A stretch of 11,180 nt of DNA from positions 1-11,180 of the forward strand of contig CALNBC010000218.1 of the NCBI GenBank assembly GCA_937874755.1, in the 5' to 3' direction. Origin of the DNA: an uncultured Clostridia bacterium. Lineage in GTDB: Bacteria > Bacillota > Clostridia > Christensenellales > CALWSW01. Positions within the stretch are counted from its first letter, which is position 1; each line of letters starts with the position of its first letter. A model generated the notes under the pieces. The model did not search any database, was not told where the DNA came from, and was given only the letters and a program-made list of their open reading frames with translations. Positions 5,138 through 11,180 of this stretch are shown here, one piece after another. Made by a program: the position numbers and the translations under genes.

Positions 5138-6262
5138 TTACGCGCCAGCGTTGACAGCAACCGTGATGGTCTTCACGGGCTTGTCATCGGTGGAGTTGAC
5201 GAGGATGATGTGTGCATAGGTGTTGGTGCTTGCGGAGATTTCGGTCGCACTGGAAGTCCAGTCGGTGTCGCCGGAGACGGCGGTGCCGAAGGTGCCGACA
5301 TCGGACGCGCTCTGGTCAAGGATGTACACCCACTTGTAACCTGCGGGCGCGGCCATCACGTTAGGAATCACAATCTTGGTTTTGCCAGACGCGCCTGCCA
5401 CAGTTTCGATGCCGGAAGCAGCGGTCAGAACCTGCAAGCCAGTGAATTCGGTCAGTGCCACCACTTTACTGGCATCGTACAAGTATGCAGCACAATGTTT
5501 GCTGGCGAAGACATTGTCGCGCATGTAGTCAGCCTCGCGCTGTACTTCAACCTGCGTGCCACGCTTGTTCACCAGCCGCAGCGCGCCAGGCTTCACGATG
5601 AAGTGGTTCTTTTCATTCACAGTCGTGTCGGTCTTAATCTTGTTGCTGATGAGGATTTGACAGCCCCAGATTTCGCCAACCACATCGTCGGTGATCATAC
5701 GCTGTCCCAGGTCGCTTGCGCGGATATAATCGCCGTCCTTGCGCAGCGCGGCAAAACCGGCAGCGTCAGTCAGCAGCACCTTGTCCCCGGTCAGGTCTTC
5801 GCCGAACAGCACCAGCGCGTCGGCAATGTTGTCGGCAGAGATGGTGGTGTTAATATGCTTGCGGCTCACGCCCACGGAGTTGAGCACGCCGAACAGTTCA
5901 TCATCCACACCTTGGTCGATGGCGCGGGCCAGCTGCTTAGCGGCCTCGCCCATTGGGTCTCCGTGCCCGCTCAGTCTGGCTTCGTCAGTAATGCTGATGC
6001 CCTTGGCGTACTTGTGCACGGTAGCCTGCACCGTGCCAGCCTCGAGCTTGCCGGTTACAATCTGGCCATTCTCGTTAACAACAGCAGCCTTGCCGATGTA
6101 CTTGAACGCCGGGAACTTCAGCGTGTCACCGGGCTGGCCTACCAGGGTGTTGTCTTCCTCGGCCAGCGGCAGCAGGGTAATGTTGTCGCCCAATTTGGTT
6201 TCTACCAGGTCGGCAATCACCTCAGGGATTACCAGGTTAGCTTTTAGGGTGTATTCACTCAT
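5138..6262 (-). CDS. Major capsid protein (N4-gp56-like) with C-terminal extension
   Basis: A 374-residue shell protein. The first 280 residues look like the N4-gp56-type HK97-fold capsid proteins of Firmicutes phages: LKANLVIPEVIADLVETKL (6-24), GQPGDTLKFPAFKYIGKA (42-59), KYAKGISITDEARLSGHGDP (84-103) and the helix GEAAKQLARAIDQGVDDELF (105-124). The core ends near residue 280. About 90 further residues (283-374), rich in Gly, Ser, Thr and Val with alternating beta-type hydrophobics (YKWVYILDQS, YAHIILVNST, VKTITVAVNAG), form a likely extra beta-sandwich domain exposed on the capsid. The start has a strong Shine-Dalgarno (GGAGGG) inside the scaffold end. The capsid call is firm; the fold of the extension is inferred. 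Confidence 0.92.
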   Translation of the reverse strand: MSEYTLKANLVIPEVIADLVETKLGDNITLLPLAEEDNTLVGQPGDTLKFPAFKYIGKAAVVNENGQIVTGKLEAGTVQATVHKYAKGISITDEARLSGHGDPMGEAAKQLARAIDQGVDDELFGVLNSVGVSRKHINTTISADNIADALVLFGEDLTGDKVLLTDAAGFAALRKDGDYIRASDLGQRMITDDVVGEIWGCQILISNKIKTDTTVNEKNHFIVKPGALRLVNKRGTQVEVQREADYMRDNVFASKHCAAYLYDASKVVALTEFTGLQVLTAASGIETVAGASGKTKIVIPNVMAAPAGYKWVYILDQSASDVGTFGTAVSGDTDWTSSATEISASTNTYAHIILVNSTDDKPVKTITVAVNAGA

Positions 6263-6265
6263 TGT

Positions 6266-6868
6266 TTATTTCCCTCCGAAATATTTGTCATAGGAATCTT
6301 TGTCGGTCTGGAACAGTCGTACCCTCTCCGAGTAGGACATTTTCTCGGCATCCTCAGCAGAAATCTTGGCGGTACCTCCCTGGCTGACCTTGGGCGCGTT
6401 GCCCTTCAGCCGTTCGGTCACTCCCTTTTCAACGGCTTGCCGAAAGACTTTCTCAACGGCAACAAGCGCCGCATTGGTCGTGTCCGCGTCCGTGTAGGGC
6501 AGGACCTCGGCGAGTTCGACGGGTAAGCCCTTGTCGCTCAGTTGTGACTTCGCTTCTGCCCTCAACTCACGTTTGGTGATCTCCGCTTCACGCTCTGACA
6601 GTTTCTTTTGCAGCTCTTGACGCTCATGCTCTGCGCGTTCATCTGCCGACATTTTCGCCAGTTTCTGCGCCTCGGTGACGGCCTTGTCAATCCGTGCTTG
6701 TGCGTCCTTGCGTTCGCGCTCAAGCCGCTTATCGATAATCGCATTGAGTTCTTCCTGCGTGAAGGTTTTGACAGGTGGCGTGACCTGCTCCGTTTCTACC
6801 GCCGTTTCCGTGGTTTCAGTGGTTTCCGTGGTTTCAGTGGTTTCCGTGGTTTCAATAATTTCGCTCAT
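6266..6868 (-). CDS. Capsid scaffolding protein (DUF4355-like)
   Basis: A 200-residue scaffold that would fill the procapsid and be lost before DNA enters. The first 30 residues are an acidic Thr/Glu repeat (ETT repeated, residues about 7-22). A long highly charged coiled coil follows (about 38-105, with RLERERKDAQARIDKAV and QELQKKLSEREAEI). The C-terminal part ends in DKDSYDKYFGGK, the basic/aromatic end typical of DUF4355 scaffolds, likely where it meets the shell. It sits directly upstream of the major capsid gene, as scaffolds do, and its last codons carry the Shine-Dalgarno (GGAGG) for that gene. The role is inferred from coiled-coil content and position together with family resemblance. 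Confidence 0.85.
   Translation of the reverse strand: MSEIIETTETTETTETTETTETAVETEQVTPPVKTFTQEELNAIIDKRLERERKDAQARIDKAVTEAQKLAKMSADERAEHERQELQKKLSEREAEITKRELRAEAKSQLSDKGLPVELAEVLPYTDADTTNAALVAVEKVFRQAVEKGVTERLKGNAPKVSQGGTAKISAEDAEKMSYSERVRLFQTDKDSYDKYFGGK
6804..6854. repeat. 18-bp tandem repeat encoding Glu-Thr-Thr
   Basis: Nearly three copies of an 18-base unit (plus strand gtttccgtggtttcagtg) lie head to tail, each built from two similar 9-base halves. On the coding strand they give the ETT run at the N-terminus of the scaffold. Whole-unit gain or loss keeps the frame. Confidence 0.85.
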
Positions 6869-6990
6869 GTTATTCCTTTCCGTTTATAGTTCGTCAACTC
6901 ATTCCATCGCTCTTTAAGCCCTGACAATGTGGAAGGGCGCGGGACATGCCGTATGGCTTAGTCGATGCCGCCGATGCGGACTTTTTTCAT
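6865..6990 (-). pseudogene. Small open frame with an in-frame TAA, possibly a broken minor gene
   Basis: The ATG at 6990 overlaps the stop of the MuF gene (ATGA). It encodes MKKVRIGGID and then meets TAA at 6960-6958. The same frame stays open for 30 more codons (AIRHVPRPSTLSGLKERW and on) and ends with a TGA that overlaps the scaffold ATG (6868). The opening resembles small phage proteins that begin K-[VI]-R-[VI]-GG-[IF]-x-Y, in which a Tyr would follow Asp, so TAA could be a one-base change from TAT or TAC. The neat overlaps at both ends suggest a coupled small gene broken by a nonsense change. It could also be only a 10-residue leader, or chance in a 118-base gap. Confidence 0.35.
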
Positions 6991-8144
6991 TTGATTGCAT
7001 CCTTTACTTTCTGCGCCAACGTTCCCGCCTTTGGTGTTTCACCCGTTCGCCATGATGCTATGTCGGGGCATCCGGCCTTTTGCCACGCAAGCCAACTATT
7101 ATACCGCATGTCGCGCGGCACATACACGCTCTTGCCGTTTGCATCACGGGCGGCTCTTTGCAGGCCTTCTCTTGTCAGCCCATCTATGCGAGGAGAAATT
7201 GAGGAGCGACACATCGGATGCAGAGGCGGCCAGTTAACCCCGACTTCCTTATCTTCCAGATTGAAGATTTGACCGTCCAATCCGGCGCAAACGGTTGAGG
7301 TTCTATTATCGAGGGTCGCCATATACTCGTAGCGCTCTATCCCACACTCCTCGTAGGCAACTGCCGTGGTCTGTCCTGCTACATATGCCGATTCCGTCCG
7401 TATCAGCCTGTTCGCCGCGTACTTGGCATACTGCGCTTCTGTCTTGAACTTGCTTGTGAGTTGACTGCGCCACTTGTCAAGGTTCACCATCCCCCGGACA
7501 TCCTGCATCGTCATGTCTGACAGTTTGCCCATGCCAGACACTTCCATCAGCGCACGGTCGAGGATGCCAGCCATAGCGTCACGGTTTTGCCAAACGCTTG
7601 TCGAGTAGTGCGTGCCCGCCCACTTGCTCTTGAGGATGGTGTCAAGCGCCCTGCTCGGCACACCCGCCATCTGGAACCCTGCCGTTGTCTTTTGGATGTC
7701 AAACATCGTCCGCGAATACGCCAGGTCTGCGGTGTGCCGTAGATGCGGCGTAATTGCCCCTAATTCGGCTTCTGCGGCTTCGGTCAGCCCAACCCTCGTA
7801 CTTGCCTTAATCGCGTCTAAGCGGCTTATACGCGCCCTGTACGCATCCGTGCGCAGCATGACCTCAAGCCGCTTGCGCTGACGCGGATCGCTGATGACCG
7901 CTATCCTTGACCTCAGGTCATCCATCACGCTTTGAGGTACACCCTCGCGCAGGAAATCATACGCCTCGCGCACCGACAAACCCGTCTTGCGCGTGTAGGT
8001 TGCTATGATGGTGTCAATATCCTCGTCCAGTTGACGCATCGTGCGGTCATAGGCTCTGCTAACGGCCTCAACAACCCTATTGTTGGCGCGGTCATACGCC
8101 GCTTGACGGAGGGCTGCGCGATGCTCCCAGTAGGGTGTCGCCAT
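6987..8144 (-). CDS. Minor head protein with MuF domain (SPP1 gp7-like)
   Basis: A 385-residue minor capsid protein of the kind packaged inside the head and bound to the portal. The first 240 residues are mostly helical, with several Arg-rich coils. The MuF (Phage_Mu_F, PF04233) domain lies at about 245-318: LIRTESAYVAGQTTAVAYEE, then YEYMATLDNRTSTVCAGLDG and WPPLHPMCRS, with the conserved Cys286, His309 and Cys312. About 65 residues follow, without a recognisable C-terminal toxin or enzyme domain, so this is a short MuF protein and not a MuF-toxin fusion. Its start overlaps the portal stop by one base, and its stop overlaps the ATG of the broken frame that follows (ATGA). Related proteins influence DNA ejection, but the exact role here is inferred. 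Confidence 0.9.
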   Translation of the reverse strand: MATPYWEHRAALRQAAYDRANNRVVEAVSRAYDRTMRQLDEDIDTIIATYTRKTGLSVREAYDFLREGVPQSVMDDLRSRIAVISDPRQRKRLEVMLRTDAYRARISRLDAIKASTRVGLTEAAEAELGAITPHLRHTADLAYSRTMFDIQKTTAGFQMAGVPSRALDTILKSKWAGTHYSTSVWQNRDAMAGILDRALMEVSGMGKLSDMTMQDVRGMVNLDKWRSQLTSKFKTEAQYAKYAANRLIRTESAYVAGQTTAVAYEECGIERYEYMATLDNRTSTVCAGLDGQIFNLEDKEVGVNWPPLHPMCRSSISPRIDGLTREGLQRAARDANGKSVYVPRDMRYNSWLAWQKAGCPDIASWRTGETPKAGTLAQKVKDAIK

Positions 8145-9502
8145 TAGTCAACCTCCTCGCCCTCCGGGATTGCCATCGCCCCGAACGCCGCCGCCTGTGC
8201 CGCGATGTTCGCCTGCCTCTCCTGCTCAAGGTCATCAAACGCGCTTTGAACATCCTCAATGAAAGGCACCTGCGCCAGCAGTGTCTTGGCGGGCACCATG
8301 CCCGATAGCATCTGAACCATCTGCGCGATTTCGAGGTCATTAACGGGTAGCGAACGCCTGAACATCATCTGCACCGCATCAGCATCAAGCGCGGGCGCAC
8401 CCTTTAGACTAAGGAATGATGCAAACAAGCGCAGTCTCCACCGCAAGCCCTCACGGAACCAGCGCTCCTTGATTTTGGTCAGTTGCTCCAGCCCCAGCAA
8501 TTTGTACTTCATCGCCACACCGCTGGAGTTGCCCGCAAACTGCTCATCCGTCAGGTCGGGCACATGGGAAAACTTGTGGATATCGCTTTTGATGGCATCT
8601 TTGAGTATTTCCGTGTCGCTCTCGGACATCTGCTTGACAAGGTATTCGGCCTTCGCTTGCGGGTCAGGCAAAGACAGCGTGCCCTCTTGTTTGAGCCTTT
8701 GTGCCGCCGTGCGCGTGTCGCCTGCCGGTGCGTCAAACCCTACTACACCAGTAAGCACAAGCAGGGCATCGGCAAACTGCTCTTTGTCATTCACCCTGTC
8801 GGATTGCAGCACATCGTAGGCATCAATCAGGCTAATGACTTGTTCAAAGTCGCCCGTCTGGGATGAGTTGTTCCAGTACTCAACCATCGGCACATAAGGG
8901 AAATTATGGGCTATTCTATCCGTTTCAGCGCCTACCACTCCGCCCGTGCCAACACTGTACTCTATCGCTTCGCCAGCCGTGTACACCGTGTATCGCTTGA
9001 CGCTTGATTCGCCTTTGCTGTTGACCTCCACCAGCCGATGCACGCCAAACAAGGGCAAACCCTCCGCATCATCAGCGTACACCACAAAGGCGTTTTGCGG
9101 GTCAAGCGCAGTCGTGCGCGGTCTTGCCTGTGAATCGGCGTACACCAACTCAACGCCTCGCCCATAGATGGCTTGATTGAGCGCAATCTCCGCATCAACG
9201 CTGCCGACATCAGCGGCGTTGTAAGCATCCTGCACCGCCTGTAACGCCTGTTCGTTATCGCTTGAGTACTGCACAGGGTCACCAATCAGGTAGCCCGATG
9301 TCATTGTGGCGATATAAGCAGGATACCCATGCATCAACCGATTATTCGGCAAGCCCGTGGTGCGCACCCGCTTTGTAATGGTGGATAGCCCGACATAGTA
9401 CTCATGCAGTTTCGCCAACCTGGCCGCCTCAAGGTCGAACTGCTTCACACAGTCGTTGATGCTGTCCCTGTCCAGGACTATGTTTTTGTCCCGTGTAATC
9501 AA
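8144..9502 (-). CDS. Portal protein (SPP1 gp6-like)
   Basis: A 452-residue portal, the ring at the capsid vertex through which DNA enters and leaves and to which the tail joins. Length and sequence fit the SPP1 gp6 family: an N-terminal helical part with LAKLHEYYVG (around residues 31-40), the conserved HGYPAYIATMTSGYLIGDPV stretch (around 58-77), a long middle section and a helical C-terminus ending in EGEEVD. The start is a TTG at 9502 just after the terminase stop, with AAGGA about ten bases upstream; no better ATG lies nearby. The stop overlaps the start of the next gene by one base (TAATG). Portal followed by a MuF-type protein is the usual SPP1 order. Confidence 0.92.
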   Translation of the reverse strand: MITRDKNIVLDRDSINDCVKQFDLEAARLAKLHEYYVGLSTITKRVRTTGLPNNRLMHGYPAYIATMTSGYLIGDPVQYSSDNEQALQAVQDAYNAADVGSVDAEIALNQAIYGRGVELVYADSQARPRTTALDPQNAFVVYADDAEGLPLFGVHRLVEVNSKGESSVKRYTVYTAGEAIEYSVGTGGVVGAETDRIAHNFPYVPMVEYWNNSSQTGDFEQVISLIDAYDVLQSDRVNDKEQFADALLVLTGVVGFDAPAGDTRTAAQRLKQEGTLSLPDPQAKAEYLVKQMSESDTEILKDAIKSDIHKFSHVPDLTDEQFAGNSSGVAMKYKLLGLEQLTKIKERWFREGLRWRLRLFASFLSLKGAPALDADAVQMMFRRSLPVNDLEIAQMVQMLSGMVPAKTLLAQVPFIEDVQSAFDDLEQERQANIAAQAAAFGAMAIPEGEEVD

Positions 9503-9506
9503 TCTC

Positions 9507-10751
9507 TCACAATCCTTTCAAGTTCAGCGTACCCGCATATCTTGCCGTTGATTCAGATTCCAGGGCATACCGAATGCCGTCAATGCCGTGCTGGTTCTTA
9601 TCCTCCGGCACACGGAGCGAGTTGCCGTTCTTGTCCTTGCGCCATTGATATAACTGAAATTCGTTGCGCAGGTTTTGGCAACGTGTGTCAATGATGATTT
9701 CGTGTCCCTGCAACCACTGGATGCCGTGCATGATGCTGTCTGGGCCCTTCTTTGCCCCGATTGCCCGGATGCCCATGTTTTGCAGTTCTTTGATTGATTT
9801 GGGTTCAGCGCTATCGCAAGTGACATAATGATTGCCGACAAACTCTTTGAGTATCGGCGCAAGTGCGGTGTTTGTTAATCCGCGCTCGTATATCTCATCC
9901 AGTATGTAAATCCTTTTGTGCGCCTTATCGTAGTGCAGCTTAACCACAGCACACGGATCCGATGAAAAGCCAAAGTCAAGGCCAAAGTACAGCTTATCCG
10001 CGCTCTTGCTAAACTCGCTCAAGTCCTCAACTCTCCAGTTGCGGAAGATAACATCGCCCAATGTCCCCCATTGCCCTTCGGTGTATACGGCGCGGTAGTA
10101 TTCGTCCGTTTCGTTCTCCAGCGCGTAGATGTCATCTGCTGTCAGGAACCGATTGTCTTTGTATGTGGTCTTGAGGATGCTCAGGTGCTCGTCCTGGTAG
10201 GATGTGTCGTCATCCGCCCAGCCCTTGAAAAACTCCTCGTAAATCCAATGCTCCTTGTACACCGGGTTGAAGGACAAGGTGATGCGCTTCTTGTGCCGGG
10301 ATTCACCGCGCAAACGCTTTTCCAGTTGCTTGTAATCGTCGTAACTGGTCTCGGTTGCTTCCTCAACCCAGACGTCCGTCAGCACCCCATTGGCAGGAGT
10401 GATAGACTTGATTTTCTCAACATCGTCAAGGCCAGCAAATAGGATTTGCGCGCCATTGTTTGTGGCGGTGATAATCATTTCCGTCTTGCTGATCGTGAAC
10501 CATTGTTTGTAAGGCACTTTGCTGATTGCCTTGACTATCTCATTCCAACATGACCCCCTCAAGGTTCGGGCAACGTTACGTAATACTAAGGTGTTCCTGC
10601 CTTGCACAGTATCAGCAACTATCCGTTGGGCTATGAAGTATGATTTACCAGAAGACGCACCGCCGAAAAAGATTTGAACCCTTGTGTCATCCTTTAGATA
10701 ATTAAAGTAGGCATTGTTTACATACTTTGGCCTTGCCTTAATCGTCAACAT
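9507..10751 (-). CDS. terL: Terminase large subunit (PBSX / Terminase_3 type)
   Basis: ATPase and nuclease motor that cuts concatemeric DNA and pumps it through the portal. From the ATG at 10751 it is 414 residues. The Walker A motif GGASSGKS is at residues 30-37 and the Walker B region VLTDVWVEEA at 123-132. The C-terminal RNase H-like nuclease shows acidic residues in GLDFGFSSDP (257-266, D259), CDSAEP (D313) and HGIDGIRYAL (388-397, D391). The frame is open back to a GTG at 10778, but the extra nine residues are unlike the family, so I prefer the ATG, although its Shine-Dalgarno is weak. It overlaps the small terminase end by 14 bases (41 from the GTG), which favours coupled translation. 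The stop lies four bases before the portal start. Confidence 0.95.
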   Translation of the reverse strand: MLTIKARPKYVNNAYFNYLKDDTRVQIFFGGASSGKSYFIAQRIVADTVQGRNTLVLRNVARTLRGSCWNEIVKAISKVPYKQWFTISKTEMIITATNNGAQILFAGLDDVEKIKSITPANGVLTDVWVEEATETSYDDYKQLEKRLRGESRHKKRITLSFNPVYKEHWIYEEFFKGWADDDTSYQDEHLSILKTTYKDNRFLTADDIYALENETDEYYRAVYTEGQWGTLGDVIFRNWRVEDLSEFSKSADKLYFGLDFGFSSDPCAVVKLHYDKAHKRIYILDEIYERGLTNTALAPILKEFVGNHYVTCDSAEPKSIKELQNMGIRAIGAKKGPDSIMHGIQWLQGHEIIIDTRCQNLRNEFQLYQWRKDKNGNSLRVPEDKNQHGIDGIRYALESESTARYAGTLNLKGL

Positions 10752-11031
10752 CGGAACACATCTCAAGGCTGAAGTCACCTACAAAGCCGTGCGTGAGGTT
10801 CATGTTGTCCGTTGGCTTGCCGTTGGCGTATTCAAGGATTAACTTAGCGCACATGAACACGTCGCCGGGTTTGCTGGAAGGGTCTTCCATGATTGCTATG
10901 ATGCTTTCAAGGGCGGGTATTGATTTGCTTTGTACCATCTCTTTGAAAGCGGCAGGGACTTTGGGTCTGCCCCCAGGATTGCCGCTTTTACCCTTTATAA
11001 ATTGCCCTGTTTTAGTCCTGTTCTGAGGCAT
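10738..11031 (-). CDS. Terminase small subunit-like protein (DUF5681-type N-terminus)
   Basis: A 97-residue protein that probably recognises phage DNA and hands it to the large terminase at the start of packaging. Its N-terminus carries the motif RTKTGQFIKGKSGNPGGRP (residues 5-23), the basic GQF-KG-SGNPGGRPK signature of DUF5681-type proteins commonly encoded next to large terminases. The rest looks helical (residues 25-75, including LESIIAIMEDP and MCAKLILEYANG), followed by an acidic tail ending in DVDD. The start is an ATG at 11031 preceded by GGGGGTGAT. Its 3' end overlaps the large terminase frame. The family match and the position beside a terminase are what I see; DNA recognition is inferred from family role and position. 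Confidence 0.75.
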   Translation of the reverse strand: MPQNRTKTGQFIKGKSGNPGGRPKVPAAFKEMVQSKSIPALESIIAIMEDPSSKPGDVFMCAKLILEYANGKPTDNMNLTHGFVGDFSLEMCSDVDD

Positions 11032-11046
11032 GGCCTATCACCCCCT

Positions 11047-11180
11047 TTACGCGTATTCGTAGTTTCTTGTCGCGTTTGCTTTCAACAAATCAATCTCTTC
11101 CTTGCCGATATTGCAAACCCATTTTGTATTGATGAGCGGGAAATAGATAATTCCTTTTTCTCGACTTGGGTACTGCTTGC
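11047..11180 (-). CDS. Partial unrecognised phage protein (C-terminal end)
   Basis: An open frame enters from the right edge and ends at a TAA at 11049-11047, giving about 44 residues. It is rich in charged and aromatic residues (YPSREKGIIYFPLINTKW near the start of the visible part) and ends in NYEYA. I do not recognise the family. It ends 16 bases before the small terminase start, and the G-rich Shine-Dalgarno for that gene follows its stop directly, so it is probably the gene just upstream in the same late operon. Regulatory and small packaging-associated proteins often sit here, but nothing visible assigns a role. Confidence 0.6.
   Translation of the reverse strand, partial: KQYPSREKGIIYFPLINTKWVCNIGKEEIDLLKANATRNYEYA

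Noticed and set aside
5039..6247. A 402-codon open frame on the plus strand opposite the capsid gene
   Set aside because: It mirrors the major capsid gene, has no ribosome binding site or recognisable domain, and arises from the codon bias of the true gene.
6987..8144. A MuF-linked polymorphic toxin
   Set aside because: Only about 65 residues follow the MuF domain, and they show no toxin or enzyme motif.
1..11180. tRNA genes, CRISPR arrays, retroelements or attachment sites
   Set aside because: I saw no cloverleaf, no spaced direct repeats, no reverse transcriptase or template repeat, and no integrase or att-like duplication in the window.

Overview
The window is part of the late (packaging, head and tail) module of a tailed phage or prophage. 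Every real gene lies on the minus strand, so the module reads from right to left. Gene order and protein families are those of a long-tailed siphovirus with an SPP1/HK97-like head. The host is probably a Gram-positive bacterium of the Firmicutes, and a gut Clostridia is a reasonable guess. The grounds are strong AGGAGG/GGTGA Shine-Dalgarno sites, TTG starts, a PBSX-type terminase, a gp6-type portal, an N4-gp56-like capsid protein and a DUF4355-like scaffold. The host is an inference; nothing in the window identifies it directly.

Layout in transcription order (high to low coordinate): the tail end of an unrecognised gene (11047-11180), small terminase, large terminase, portal, a MuF-type minor head protein, a small broken reading frame (6865-6990), scaffold, major capsid protein with an extra C-terminal domain, head-tail connector, head closure protein, HK97 gp10-like protein, tail terminator, and two tandem paralogous tail tube proteins, the second with an Ig-like tail. 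Then come a hairpin that looks like a terminator, the tail assembly chaperone gpG with a -1 frameshift product gpGT, and the tape measure gene. Genes are packed with short or overlapping junctions (TAATG, TTGA), so they are probably translationally coupled in one late operon.

The most unusual part is the left 1.3 kb. The tape measure gene is interrupted after a codon for Ser (GETEPLS) and resumes in frame about 1.1 kb later with RLGI, runs on for 74 codons and leaves the window. The interruption has the hallmarks of a self-splicing group I intron: P1 with a U-G pair at the 5' splice site, a P3 pair, a P4 pair, a P7 pair, several hairpins capped by GAAA, and a terminal G. A GIY-YIG homing endonuclease gene with DNA-binding modules is looped out of one stem, and its last codons form one strand of that stem. 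A TTGAAT-17-TATACT promoter and a hairpin that places the endonuclease start site in its loop suggest that its translation depends on which transcript is made.

Other points are a canonical GGGTTTT slippery heptamer in gpG, the tail tube duplication, a run of nine Gs in the ribosome binding site of the second tube gene, and extra C-terminal domains on both the capsid and a tail tube protein.
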